A stretch of DNA of 64,000 bases from Pelagibacterium halotolerans B2 (GTDB lineage: Bacteria; Pseudomonadota; Alphaproteobacteria; Rhizobiales; Devosiaceae), in NCBI RefSeq assembly GCF_000230555.1, contig NC_016078.1, positions 2,480,001 to 2,544,000 on the forward strand. The letters are read 5' to 3'. Shown here piece after piece: positions 44,738 through 53,365 of this stretch (positions within the stretch are counted from its first letter, which is position 1; the number at the start of each line of letters is the position of its first letter). The position numbers and the translations under genes are program-made. The notes under the pieces were generated by a model, which did not search any database, was not told where the DNA came from, and worked only from the letters and a program-made list of their open reading frames with translations.

Positions 44738-46231
44738 CTAGATATCGAACTTGATACCCTGAGCCAGCGGCAGTTCGCGCGAATAATTGACCGTGTTGGT
44801 CTGGCGCCGCATATAGGCTTTCCAGGCATCCGACCCGCTCTCGCGTCCGCCGCCGGTTTCCTTTTCCCCGCCAAATGCCCCGCCGATCTCGGCCCCCGAG
44901 GGCCCGATATTGACATTGGCGATACCGCAATCGGATCCCGCCGCCGAAAGGAAGGTCTCGGTCTCGCGCACATCGGTCGAAAAGATGCAGCTCGAAAGCC
45001 CCTGCGGCACATCGTTCTGCAGCGCAATCGCCTCATCGAGCGTCCTGTAGGTCAGGACATAAAGGATCGGCGCGAAGGTCTCGTGTTTGACGATGGCTGT
45101 CTGCTCGACCATCTCGACGATCGCCGGCCGCACATAATGCCCACCTTCGACAGCGTCCACACGCTCCCCACCGGTCACCCTGCCGCCTTCGGCCTTCGCT
45201 TTTTCCAGCGCGTGCTGCATGCCGTCAAAAGCGGCCTTGTCGATCATCGGTCCAACAAGAACACCTGGCTCCAGGGGGTTGCCAATCGGCAGCTTGCCGT
45301 AAACACCCTTGAGCTTTTCGACAAGTTGGTCGCGGATATCCTCGTGTACGATCAGCCGCCTAAGGCTGGTGCAGCGCTGCCCGCAGGTCCCAACCGCCGA
45401 GAAGACGATGGCCCGCACCGCATTGTCGAGGTCAGCCGAAGGCGCCACGATCATCGCGTTGTTGCCTCCCAGTTCCAGAATGGTCTTGCCGAACCGCTCG
45501 GCGACCCTTGGTCCAACGATCCGCCCCATCCGCGTCGATCCGGTCGCCGAAATCAGCGGCACGTCTTTCGAAGCCGTCAACGCCTCGCCCACATCCGCGC
45601 CGCCGATCGCCACCTGCAGCAATCCTTCGGGCGCATCACCGAACCGGGCCGCGGCCCTCTCGAAAATCTTCTTGACCGCCAAAGCCGTCAGCGGCGTCTT
45701 TTCCGAAGGTTTCCAGATCGTGGTATTGCCGCACACCGTCGCCAGCGCAAAATTCCAGGCAAACACCGCAACGGGGAAATTGAACGCCGAGATCACTCCA
45801 ACGACACCGAGTGGATGCCAGGTCTCGCGCATCGAATGACCGGGACGTTCCGAGGCAATAGTCAGCCCGAACAATTGTCGCGACTGGCCCACCGCCAGAT
45901 CGCAGATGTCGATCATCTCCTGGACTTCCCCCAACCCCTCCTGGAAAATCTTGCCAGCCTCAAGGGACACCAGCCTGCCCAGAGCATCCTTGGCGTTGCG
46001 CAATTCCTCGCCGAACAGCCGGATCAATTCCCCCCGGCGCGGCGCCGGCACCAGCTTCCAGTCGGCAAATGCCGATTTGGCCGTACCGATCATCTTTTCG
46101 ACATCTGCGCGCGAATGGGTCGCAACCTCCCCGATCAGCGCGCCATCGACAGGTGAATGCACCTTGAGCGACCCGCCCGTCAGATCGGCGGCATCCAGCA
46201 TAGCGGCTGAAAGAATGTCGGCATGGGACAT
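44738..46231 (-). CDS. amaB: ALDH7-type aldehyde dehydrogenase (AmaB-like)
   Basis: A 497-residue NAD-dependent aldehyde dehydrogenase of the antiquitin/AmaB group, which oxidises alpha-aminoadipate semialdehyde (piperideine-6-carboxylate) in lysine breakdown. The catalytic Cys lies in GTCGQRCTSLRR, the general base Glu in ILELGGNNAM, and the group-specific GGAFGGEKETGGGRESGSDAW, shortened here to GGEKETGGGRESGSDAW, is present. No other lysine catabolic gene is adjacent. The family call is firm; the substrate is inferred from the group. Confidence 0.87.
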   Translation of the reverse strand: MSHADILSAAMLDAADLTGGSLKVHSPVDGALIGEVATHSRADVEKMIGTAKSAFADWKLVPAPRRGELIRLFGEELRNAKDALGRLVSLEAGKIFQEGLGEVQEMIDICDLAVGQSRQLFGLTIASERPGHSMRETWHPLGVVGVISAFNFPVAVFAWNFALATVCGNTTIWKPSEKTPLTALAVKKIFERAAARFGDAPEGLLQVAIGGADVGEALTASKDVPLISATGSTRMGRIVGPRVAERFGKTILELGGNNAMIVAPSADLDNAVRAIVFSAVGTCGQRCTSLRRLIVHEDIRDQLVEKLKGVYGKLPIGNPLEPGVLVGPMIDKAAFDGMQHALEKAKAEGGRVTGGERVDAVEGGHYVRPAIVEMVEQTAIVKHETFAPILYVLTYRTLDEAIALQNDVPQGLSSCIFSTDVRETETFLSAAGSDCGIANVNIGPSGAEIGGAFGGEKETGGGRESGSDAWKAYMRRQTNTVNYSRELPLAQGIKFDI

Positions 46232-46349
46232 GAATGTTTCCTCTTTGCGTGATGTTCGACCTTCAAGGGTCGATTTGCATCAAGCTTAATGGAAGCACGG
46301 CTTCGCTCAAAACGCCGATTGGTGATGGATCGATGAGCACCGCTGATGC

Positions 46350-47132
46350 CTATTCGGCCGGCGCGGTTCCGATCACTGAATGGGAGATCTTCTCGTGCCC
46401 CTTTTCGTGCATGAATACGGGGTTGCCCTTGAGCCAGAGCTTGAGCGCTTCCCAGTGGATGCCACCCATGATTTTCAGCGTCATCAGCGGATAGCGCAGC
46501 AGCGCACGCGCCAGGCTCTTCTCGCTCAGTTCCTCGCGCCTGCCGGTAAACGCCGCATAGAGCAGCGCCCCTTCATTGTCGCTTTCATTAATGGCGATCT
46601 GAACCTTGTCGCTCGGTGGCGTGATCTTGAAATCGTATTGCGCCTGCATGGGCACGAAGGGCGAAACGTAAAGTTCCTTGGCACATGATTGGCGCACCGC
46701 ACCTTCGACGTGCCCGCTCACCGGGATCACATAGGTGTGCCGCTCGTAAAACGTGTTGCACACCTCATAAAGGATAGCCCGCATCCCCTGAGCATCGGAG
46801 CAGAAATAGACGGTTATCGGGTTAAAGACATATCCGAAAATGCGCGGATAACAGAGCATCTCGATCTTGAGGTCTTCGCCCGCGATCCCAGCGTCGGCAA
46901 GCAGCCGCTCGGCCCAGCGCCGCAATCCGCCCGCCTCTCCGTCGCCATGATCGGCGTCGCGAAAGCTGAACACCCCGAACCGATTGTATGAAAAAAGCTT
47001 GAGCTTTTTGTCCAGCGCCTCGAGCCTGTCCAGATCGAGCAGCAGCGAAAAAACGCGATAGCGGAGCCTATGCGCGCGCGGCCTGTGCCGCACATGCACA
47101 ACGTCTCCGGCATAGATCGCGCCATCACTCAT
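46350..47132 (-). CDS. DUF1365 family protein
   Basis: A 260-residue DUF1365 protein. Landmarks are HVRHRPRAHRLRYRVFSLLLD, PRIFGYVFNPITVYFC and the C-terminal WLKGNPVFMHEKG. In many proteobacteria it is encoded with a FAD amine-oxidase-like protein and a cyclopropane-fatty-acid-synthase-like methyltransferase in RpoE/ChrR regulons; the methyltransferase is missing here. Its ATG overlaps the stop of the upstream FAD gene by four bases. A role in modified membrane lipids is suspected for this cluster but not shown. Confidence 0.85.
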   Translation of the reverse strand: MSDGAIYAGDVVHVRHRPRAHRLRYRVFSLLLDLDRLEALDKKLKLFSYNRFGVFSFRDADHGDGEAGGLRRWAERLLADAGIAGEDLKIEMLCYPRIFGYVFNPITVYFCSDAQGMRAILYEVCNTFYERHTYVIPVSGHVEGAVRQSCAKELYVSPFVPMQAQYDFKITPPSDKVQIAINESDNEGALLYAAFTGRREELSEKSLARALLRYPLMTLKIMGGIHWEALKLWLKGNPVFMHEKGHEKISHSVIGTAPAE

Positions 47133-48484
47133 TCAGCGGCCACTCTTTCGCTGTTGATATGGATACGGCCCGAAGCGTTCTCCACCGACCAGGGACGTTG
47201 AACGCCCGCCATATCTTCGGCCGCGGCAAGACCGGCCTGCAACCCGTCCTCGTGGAACCCCGAGCCGAAATGCGCGCCCGCAAACCAGACACCGCCGCGC
47301 CCCTGCAAGCGCCAAAGCTCTTTCTGAGCCGCCATCGCTTTCTGGTCGAACAGGGGGTGGGTGTAGTCAAAGGATCTGAAAATCGTCGCCGGATCGATGT
47401 CCCGGCTGGGATTGAGCGTCACGAACAGGGGGTGTTTCTTGTCGATATTCTGGAGCTTGTTCATCCAATAGGTAACGCATAGCGGGCTGTCCCCGTCCCA
47501 TTCGCGCTCCCCGATATAGTTCCAGCTCGACCATACCGATTTGCGCTTTGGCATCAGGCGTCTGTCCGTGTGCAGCACAGCCTTGTTGTGGGTGTATTCG
47601 AACGCGCCTAGAACCCGCCTCTCTTCGTGGTCGGGTTCAGCCAGCATGGCCAGTGCCTGGTCCGCATGGGTCGCGATAAGAACATCGGTAAAGATGTCCT
47701 TGTGTCCGCACGCATCGGTTATCGTCACCACGCCCGAATGGCGCTCGATCCGGCCAACAGGCGTCGAAAGCCTGACCGTTCCCTTAAACTCTGCCACCAG
47801 ACGCGAAACATACTCGCGGCTGCCGCCCTCGACAGTTCGCCACAGCGGACGGTTGTAAAGATCGAGCAGGCCATGATTGAGGAAGAACCGCACGAAGGCC
47901 TGAACAGGATACTTGCGGATATCGGCGGCCGAGGACGACCAGATCGCCGCGGCCATGGGCAGGATATGATCCTGGATATAGCTCTCCGAATAGCCGTTCT
48001 CTGCCAGGTAGTCGGCCAACCCGACCTGCGCAAGGCTGCCATCGGCGAGGATTTCCCGGTGGGAGCGGGAAAACTTTACGACATCGAACAGCATGCGCCA
48101 GAAGCGCGGACGCACTACGTTCGATTTCTGCCCGATCAACCCCAGCGGGTCCGAGCAATATTCAAACGCACCACCATCGATCGAAGCACCAAACGACATC
48201 CAGGACCACGACGTCGGAACACCCAGATGCTCGAACATGGCGACGAGATTGGGATAATTGGCTTCATTATAGACAATGAACCCCGTATCGACCGGGATCG
48301 TCTTGCCATCATAGTCCACATCCACCGTATTGGAGTGCCCCCCGATCCGGGAGTCGGCTTCATAGAGCGTCACGTCATGTGTCTGGCTCATCAACCAGGC
48401 TGCCGAAAGTCCTGAAATACCGCTTCCGATCACGGCAATACGCCTGGTGCCTTTCGGTCCCTTGGGGCCAGCATCGAGATACAT
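47129..48484 (-). CDS. FAD-dependent amine-oxidase-like oxidoreductase
   Basis: A 451-residue flavoprotein with an N-terminal dinucleotide motif (RIAVIGSGISGLSAAWLM) and the IGGHSNTVDVDYDG stretch typical of this branch of the NAD(P)-binding/amine oxidase superfamily. The C-terminal FAD-contacting part (FAGAHFGSGFHEDGLQAGL) is complete. It is commonly the first partner of DUF1365 proteins in singlet-oxygen stress loci. The start at 48484 (MYLDAG) is preferred; AAGGACA lies upstream. An ECF-type promoter at 48515-48544 faces it. Confidence 0.88.
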   Translation of the reverse strand: MYLDAGPKGPKGTRRIAVIGSGISGLSAAWLMSQTHDVTLYEADSRIGGHSNTVDVDYDGKTIPVDTGFIVYNEANYPNLVAMFEHLGVPTSWSWMSFGASIDGGAFEYCSDPLGLIGQKSNVVRPRFWRMLFDVVKFSRSHREILADGSLAQVGLADYLAENGYSESYIQDHILPMAAAIWSSSAADIRKYPVQAFVRFFLNHGLLDLYNRPLWRTVEGGSREYVSRLVAEFKGTVRLSTPVGRIERHSGVVTITDACGHKDIFTDVLIATHADQALAMLAEPDHEERRVLGAFEYTHNKAVLHTDRRLMPKRKSVWSSWNYIGEREWDGDSPLCVTYWMNKLQNIDKKHPLFVTLNPSRDIDPATIFRSFDYTHPLFDQKAMAAQKELWRLQGRGGVWFAGAHFGSGFHEDGLQAGLAAAEDMAGVQRPWSVENASGRIHINSERVAAE

Positions 48485-48514
48485 GGGTCGGTTTGTCCTT
48501 GGTTGCTTTGCACT

Positions 48515-48544
48515 AAGGTACGGGCCAGACCCCAAATCGGATGC
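48515..48544 (-). promoter_or_regulatory. RpoE-type promoter of the FAD/DUF1365 unit
   Basis: On the minus strand GCATCC (48544-48539) and TACCTT (48520-48515) are spaced by 18 bases. This resembles the TGATCC-N18-TAnnT promoter class of alphaproteobacterial RpoE/ChrR systems and mirrors the forward promoter. The transcript would begin about 25 bases before the FAD gene start. Confidence 0.5.
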
Positions 48545-48575
48545 ACACGATGCGTAATTTTTCTTTTCCGCGCTG

Positions 48576-48605
48576 TGATCCGCACCCTTTGCGTTGCCGT
48601 AGATC
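48576..48605 (+). promoter_or_regulatory. RpoE-type autoregulatory promoter of rpoE-chrR
   Basis: TGATCC at 48576-48581 and TAGATC at 48600-48605 are separated by 18 bases. TGATCC is the -35 hexamer I recall for R. sphaeroides RpoE promoters. Transcription would start near 48612, giving a leader of about 110 bases to the preferred rpoE start. Confidence 0.6.
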
Positions 48606-48724
48606 GGTGCATGACGACAGTCCTTTCAATCGATCCGGCCTCGTGCCAAACTTCGGGACCCTTGGCGGCACAGCGAGAGTATGCTGTGCGTCCGACCCCC
48701 AGAGGAATTGCGCGTACCGGCAAG

Positions 48725-49300
48725 ATGGCTGTCGACCCCAGTGACAAAAAGGCGCTCAATATCGTGATGCGCCAGAAACTTTTCGCAGTCGCCACGTCGC
48801 GCGACGTCGCCGCTTTTGAAGAGCTGTTCCGCTATTACGGTCCCCGGGTGCGCGCCTATATGGCCAAGCTTTCCCGCGACGGGCAGCTCGCCGAGGAATT
48901 GATGCAGGAAACAATGGTGGCGGTCTGGAACAAGGCCGCCCAGTACAGCCCCGACAAGGGCAACGTCTCGACATGGATTTTCACGATCGCGCGCAACCAG
49001 CGCATCGACCACTGGCGCAAGGCAAACCGCCCCGATTTCGACCCCAACGATCCCGCCTTCGTTCCCGCCGAGGTCAAGCCCGCCGACGCGGCATTCGACA
49101 TGAACGAGGATGCCGACCGTCTCCATCGCGCCATGCAAACGCTTCCTCCCGAACAGCTTGAGCTTCTCAAGCTCTCGTTTTTCGAAGAGGCTTCCCACGG
49201 CTCGATCTCCGAAAGACTCGGCCTGCCGCTGGGCACCGTCAAATCCCGCATCCGTCTGGCCTTTGCCAAGCTGCGCGCCGCGCTGGAGGATCGCTCATGA
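48725..49300 (+). CDS. rpoE: ECF sigma factor (RpoE, ChrR partner)
   Basis: A 191-residue ECF sigma factor. Region 2 is FEELFRYYGPRVRAYM to WIFTIARNQRIDHWRK, and region 4 is LPPEQLELLKLSFFEEASHG to GLPLGTVKSRIRLAFAKLR. It is followed, with a four-base overlap, by a ChrR-type anti-sigma factor, so it belongs to the singlet-oxygen/organic-peroxide group. The ATG at 48725 gives the usual length; ATG 48611 would give a longer protein from an almost leaderless message. No strong ribosome site is seen for either. Confidence 0.9.
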   Translation: MAVDPSDKKALNIVMRQKLFAVATSRDVAAFEELFRYYGPRVRAYMAKLSRDGQLAEELMQETMVAVWNKAAQYSPDKGNVSTWIFTIARNQRIDHWRKANRPDFDPNDPAFVPAEVKPADAAFDMNEDADRLHRAMQTLPPEQLELLKLSFFEEASHGSISERLGLPLGTVKSRIRLAFAKLRAALEDRS

Positions 49301-49956
49301 GCATCGTCCACCACCTTGAGGAAGATGTCCTGCTCGATCATGCCGCCGGTACGCTCGCCGAGGGCTTTTCGCTTGCCGTCGCCACCCATCTGGCCATCTG
49401 CCCCGAGTGCCGTGAGCGCTATGCCATGATCGAGGGTGCGGGCGGCGAACTGCTCGACACCATCGAACCGGCCTCCGGTCAAGATGGCGGCTGGCAGGCG
49501 CTTAGGGCCCGCATCTCCAACGCGTCCTTGCCCGCGGCGAAACCGGCGCGTCGCGGCACCTCCGGCGGATCGGCGCCTGTCCTGCCCGAACCCTTGCGCT
49601 CCTATGTCGGCTCGGACGTCGATGCCATCCGCTGGAAGTCCATGCCCGGCGCCGCCCAGTTCATCATCCCCACCCGCGATGGCCGCGCGGTAGCGCGCCT
49701 CCTGCGCATTCCGGCCGGCAAGCCGGTGCCAGAACACACCCATCGCGGCATGGAAATGACGCTGGTTCTTTCCGGCGCCTTTGCCGATGAGGACGGAACG
49801 TTCGCCCGCGGCGATATAGAGATCGCCGATGGCAGCCTGACCCATCAGCCGGTCGCCACAAACGATGCCGATTGCATCTGCCTTGCCGTCACAGAAGCCC
49901 CGCTCAAATTCAAGAGCTGGATCGTGCGTCTGTTTCAGCCAATGCTGGGGATATGA
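49297..49956 (+). CDS. chrR: ChrR-type zinc anti-sigma factor
   Basis: A 219-residue anti-sigma factor. The N-terminal zinc site is intact: His6, His31, Cys35 and Cys38 (HLAICPEC), the same numbering as in R. sphaeroides ChrR. The C-terminal cupin domain (about 110-200) keeps the second metal site: His147 and His149 (EHTHRG), Glu153 and His183. Both domains being intact suggests a working sensor for singlet oxygen and related stress. Start overlaps rpoE by four bases, with translational coupling. Confidence 0.92.
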   Translation: MSIVHHLEEDVLLDHAAGTLAEGFSLAVATHLAICPECRERYAMIEGAGGELLDTIEPASGQDGGWQALRARISNASLPAAKPARRGTSGGSAPVLPEPLRSYVGSDVDAIRWKSMPGAAQFIIPTRDGRAVARLLRIPAGKPVPEHTHRGMEMTLVLSGAFADEDGTFARGDIEIADGSLTHQPVATNDADCICLAVTEAPLKFKSWIVRLFQPMLGI

Positions 49957-49964
49957 GGGATCAC

Positions 49965-50369
49965 ATGCCTTACGTCATTGCCTATGTCGGAACGGCCATC
50001 GTCTTTTTCGCCATCGACTATGTCTGGCTCTCACGGGTCGCTTTCGGATTTTACCGCGAACAGATCGGCCACGTTCTGCTCGACCAGCCCAACCTCGCGG
50101 CCGCGGGCGCCTTCTATCTCTTCTATATCGGTGGCATTGTTTATTTCGCCGTTGCCCCGGCGATGCAGTCGGGCAACTGGACGCAGGCTCTGGCTGCCGG
50201 TGCAATCCTGGGGCTCGTCGCCTATGGCACCTACGACATGACCAATCTGGCCACCATCCGCAACTGGTCGGTCTCGGTCACCATCATCGATATCGTCTGG
50301 GGCGCAGCCCTCACCGGCACCGCCGCCACCGCCGGCTATTTTGCCACGCGCCTGCTGGGCAACAACTAA
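49965..50369 (+). CDS. DUF2177 family membrane protein
   Basis: A 134-residue membrane protein with four helices and the family pattern FAIDYVWLSRVAFGFY and YGTYDMTNLATIRNW. Function is unknown. The ATG at 49965 has GAGGG six bases upstream; an ATG at 49953 overlaps the chrR stop and would add four residues. Co-transcription with rpoE-chrR places it in the stress regulon, as in other alphaproteobacteria. Its end overlaps the convergent RraA-like gene by four bases. Confidence 0.8.
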   Translation: MPYVIAYVGTAIVFFAIDYVWLSRVAFGFYREQIGHVLLDQPNLAAAGAFYLFYIGGIVYFAVAPAMQSGNWTQALAAGAILGLVAYGTYDMTNLATIRNWSVSVTIIDIVWGAALTGTAATAGYFATRLLGNN

Positions 50370-51076
50370 CGCCGTTGCCCGGCCCTGAACGCCTCATAGC
50401 GCTTCTTAGTCTCTTCATTCATGGGATAGAGGCCGGGTAGCGGCACGCCGCGATCCACCTCGGTCATGATCCATGCTTCCATCGCTTCCTGCTCCGGCGC
50501 TTCGGCCAGAACCTCTAGGAGTAGCGCCTGAGGAATCACAACGGCCCCGTCATCGTCGACAACGATCGTATCGCCGGGGATAACCGCCACTCCGCCGCAG
50601 CCGATCGTTTCCTGCCAGCCCACAAAAGTCAGCCCCGCCACCGATGGCGGCGCCGAAATACCGTTGCACCAGACCGGTAGGTTGGTGGAATGGACACCTG
50701 CGGCATCGCGCATCACCCCATCGGTCACCAGCGCGGCGACACCCTTCTTGGCCATGCGAAAGCAAAGAATGTCGCCGAATATCCCGGCGTCCGAAACGCC
50801 CATGGCGTCGGCCACCACGACAGCGCCTTCCGGCATGTCCTCGATTGCCGCGCGCGTCGATATCGGCGATCCCCAGCTTGCCGGCGTCGCAAGGTCCTCC
50901 CGCGCCGGAACGAACCGCAGCGTAAAGGCCGGCCCCACAATCCTTGGCATGCCCGGCCTGATTGGCCGGGCGTTGCGGATCCACACATTGCGCAGCCCCT
51001 TCTTGAGCAGCACGGTGGTCAGCGTCGCTGTCGAAACACCCTTGAGGGTCTCGGTTGCGTCCGGGGTCAATGTCAT
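50366..51076 (-). CDS. RraA-like class II aldolase, candidate 4-carboxy-4-hydroxy-2-oxoadipate aldolase
   Basis: A 236-residue member of the RraA/HMG-CHA aldolase family. The metal and substrate motif is VTDGVMRDAAG (D-x-x-x-R-D), with the C-terminal VIPGDTIVVDDDGAVVIP typical of the aldolase-type members. LigK and GalC, which split 4-carboxy-4-hydroxy-2-oxoadipate into pyruvate and oxaloacetate, belong here; so do RraA regulators of RNase E, from which short length and context separate it. AGGAG precedes the ATG at 51076. It is divergent from the Gfo/Idh gene and close to LigA/LigB, supporting a catabolic role. Confidence 0.78.
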   Translation of the reverse strand: MTLTPDATETLKGVSTATLTTVLLKKGLRNVWIRNARPIRPGMPRIVGPAFTLRFVPAREDLATPASWGSPISTRAAIEDMPEGAVVVADAMGVSDAGIFGDILCFRMAKKGVAALVTDGVMRDAAGVHSTNLPVWCNGISAPPSVAGLTFVGWQETIGCGGVAVIPGDTIVVDDDGAVVIPQALLLEVLAEAPEQEAMEAWIMTEVDRGVPLPGLYPMNEETKKRYEAFRAGQRR

Positions 51077-51262
51077 GGGGCGATCTCCTGATAATCCGTG
51101 CACCATGATGTCTGCCGACAGGTCCAACGCGCAACCATTTCCAGCATCCCCATTGCCGCTTCAGGAAAAGAAGCGGATCGCAAACGCCAATGTCTTGGAC
51201 GTCGCCAGCACAAATTCAATAATTGTCCGCAAAATGACCGATAAGCGACTTATGGAGGCAAA

Positions 51263-52231
51263 ATGCTCAACATTGCGATCCTGGGACCCGGGAATTGGGC
51301 CAAACGCCTGGTGGGCTCGGTGCAGGGGAGAAGCGAAAGCGTGCGGTTTTCCGTCGCCGGTAGCAGGGCGCCCGAGCGTCACGCCGATTTCGGAGCCGCC
51401 TTCGGCATTCCCGTCGTCCCCTATGCTTCGGTCTATGCGCGAGAAAATGTCGATGCGGTTTTGATCGCCACCCCGCATTCAGAGCACCGGGACCAGGCCA
51501 TCGCAGCCGCCCGGGCCGGCAAGCATGTATTCTGCGAAAAGCCGTTGGCGCTTTCCGCAGCCGATGCGGACGCGATAATCGCTGAATGCGATCGCGCCGG
51601 CGTCGTCCTGGCCCACGGTTTCAACCGCCGATTCGCCCCCGCCTATCTGGAGATGGCCCGCAGGATCGGGGCGGGAGAACTGGGCACGCTTCTCCATATC
51701 GAAGGACAGTTTTCCGGCCCCTCCGGCCTTGCCCTCAAGCCCGGCGCATGGCGCGCCACCCGCGAGCAATGCCCCGCGGGCGCCATGACGGCGCGCGGCA
51801 TCCATGCGCTCGATACAATGATCGCCCTGGCCGGCCCGGTCAGCCGGGTCTTTGCCCAGAGCGACCGGCGGGTGCTCGAAGTGGATGTCGACGACGTGAC
51901 CTCCGGCCTTTTGCGCTTTGCCGGCGGTGTGACGGGCTACATTGCTTCCCACCACGCCACCGCCGAAATCTGGCGCATCCAGGCTTACGGGACGAAAGGC
52001 TGGCTCGAAATGCGCAGCGACAACGTTCTGACATTCAGCCCCACCGACGGTGCCAATGAAACCGTGGCGCTCGATCAGGTCGATAAGGAACGGAGCGAAC
52101 TCGAAGCCTTCGCCGCCGCCGTCGGTGGAACGGCGGCATACCCTGTCACCTCCACCCAGGCGCGAAACGGCATCGCCGTGCTCCAAGCCATGGCGCAATC
52201 GGCAGTATCGGGCCAACCTGTCGATCTTTGA
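51263..52231 (+). CDS. Gfo/Idh/MocA family dehydrogenase, LigC-like candidate
   Basis: A 322-residue NAD(P)-dependent oxidoreductase with a Rossmann motif (IAILGPGNWAKRLV) and the family signature CEKPLAL at 91-97, with Lys93. LigC, the 4-carboxy-2-hydroxymuconate semialdehyde dehydrogenase of protocatechuate 4,5-cleavage, is in this family and of similar size, and the neighbours LigA, LigB and RraA-type aldolase fit that step. Sequence alone does not distinguish it from sugar or inositol dehydrogenases. GGAGG lies four bases before the ATG. Confidence 0.75.
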   Translation: MLNIAILGPGNWAKRLVGSVQGRSESVRFSVAGSRAPERHADFGAAFGIPVVPYASVYARENVDAVLIATPHSEHRDQAIAAARAGKHVFCEKPLALSAADADAIIAECDRAGVVLAHGFNRRFAPAYLEMARRIGAGELGTLLHIEGQFSGPSGLALKPGAWRATREQCPAGAMTARGIHALDTMIALAGPVSRVFAQSDRRVLEVDVDDVTSGLLRFAGGVTGYIASHHATAEIWRIQAYGTKGWLEMRSDNVLTFSPTDGANETVALDQVDKERSELEAFAAAVGGTAAYPVTSTQARNGIAVLQAMAQSAVSGQPVDL

Positions 52232-52248
52232 CCAGCCCAGACGCGGTA

Positions 52249-52530
52249 TCAGACGACCGCCGGTTCGATGCCGGCGACGGCCCGCATGCGCCGGTTATAG
52301 ACCGGCAGAGTGAGCCCGAGAATTTCAAACCGGGTCAGATACCCCAGAAGAAAGGCGTTGGCCCCACGCAGGTAAAGCTCTCCAACTTCACCCGCCAGCA
52401 CGAGCCGGCGCTCGTCCTCGCTCAGATCGAGCTCGGCCACCACCTGTTCGGGCACCGTCTGCATTCGGTAGCGGAAATTCTTGTCATGCATGAGCTGGTG
52501 GCACATGCGATTGACGCCATAAATGCTCAT
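52249..52530 (-). CDS. LigA-type alpha subunit of an extradiol ring-cleavage dioxygenase
   Basis: A 93-residue helical protein resembling the small alpha subunit of protocatechuate 4,5-dioxygenase (LigA). Landmarks are MSIYGVNRMCHQLMHD and LYLRGANAFLLGYLTRFEIL. The subunit covers the active site of the beta subunit. It overlaps the end of the LigB-type gene by four bases (ATGA), so both are made from one message in the order beta then alpha, the reverse of the Sphingobium ligAB order. It is the last gene of the leftward operon. Confidence 0.75.
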   Translation of the reverse strand: MSIYGVNRMCHQLMHDKNFRYRMQTVPEQVVAELDLSEDERRLVLAGEVGELYLRGANAFLLGYLTRFEILGLTLPVYNRRMRAVAGIEPAVV

Positions 52531-53363
52531 TGCGCCTCTCCCGCATCCCATATACCATAGGCATGACCGCGATGCTCCTGCAATGCGATGCTGCCGGCCT
52601 TGTCGTTCCCGACCGCCCCGATCATGGCGATCCAGTTCAGAACCTCGCCGCCCACATTGCCGGCCGCCAGCATGCGCGGTTCGGTCGCCTCGGCGATGAG
52701 CGTTTCCATCTCGCCCTCGACCATGAGCGCGATGACCCTTTTGGCCCAGGCCAGATCCGGAACGCCGTAATTTTCGCCCTCGAACATCAGCGGTCCGGCG
52801 ACATCGAGCGAGAAACTGCCCGTACCGACCACTTCTACCCCGATATCGGCCGGCCACGCCTCAATTGCGGCGCCCAGCGCCTTGCCAAAACCATAGGCGC
52901 GCGCCGCCGATGGCATGGGTGGAAGATGGCCGTTGAGAAAGATCGGCACAACCGGAACATCAAGGTCCGGCGTCAGAAAATGGAGCGGCACGCAGGTCGA
53001 ATGACCGATCTTGAAATTGGTCACGAACGCCGGATCGAATTCGGCCCGCACAAGCGCGGTATGCAGGTGCCGCGCCAGCGCCCTGTCCGAGCCTATGTCA
53101 CGCGGCGGCATCAGTGCCACATCGTCGATGGGTCCGTAAAAGCTGTCATCGACGCCCACGGCGAAAGTGGGAAAATTGTCGAAATAGAATGTGTTGAAAT
53201 GGTCGGTATCGATGACGATAAGGACATCTGGCCGGTGTGCTTCAATCCGCGCCCTGATCGGGGCAAAGAAGCTGTTTATCTCCCCCTCGGGACCTTCCGC
53301 AGCGGCAAATTTGGGAAAGTACGGTGTGTGAGGAACCCCGATCCCGCCGGTAATCCTGGCCAT
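52527..53363 (-). CDS. LigB-type class III extradiol dioxygenase subunit
   Basis: A 278-residue catalytic subunit of the LigB superfamily. Iron ligands can be placed at His12 (GVPHTP), His55 (TDHFN) and Glu240 (GGEVLNWIAMIGA). At the place of the usual catalytic His after GG(L/M)S, this protein has GTGSFSLDV, so Leu186 stands where LigB has His195. His121 and His128 remain. It may belong to a subfamily with a different base or a different substrate. It lies two bases after the ABC ATPase gene, tying ring cleavage to uptake. Confidence 0.8.
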   Translation of the reverse strand: MARITGGIGVPHTPYFPKFAAAEGPEGEINSFFAPIRARIEAHRPDVLIVIDTDHFNTFYFDNFPTFAVGVDDSFYGPIDDVALMPPRDIGSDRALARHLHTALVRAEFDPAFVTNFKIGHSTCVPLHFLTPDLDVPVVPIFLNGHLPPMPSAARAYGFGKALGAAIEAWPADIGVEVVGTGSFSLDVAGPLMFEGENYGVPDLAWAKRVIALMVEGEMETLIAEATEPRMLAAGNVGGEVLNWIAMIGAVGNDKAGSIALQEHRGHAYGIWDAGEAQ

Positions 53364-53365
53364 CG

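Noticed and set aside
51077..51262. Possible regulator binding site ACAAATTCAATAATTGT between the aldolase and dehydrogenase genes
   Set aside because: The inverted repeat is poor and no regulator gene lies in the island to match it.
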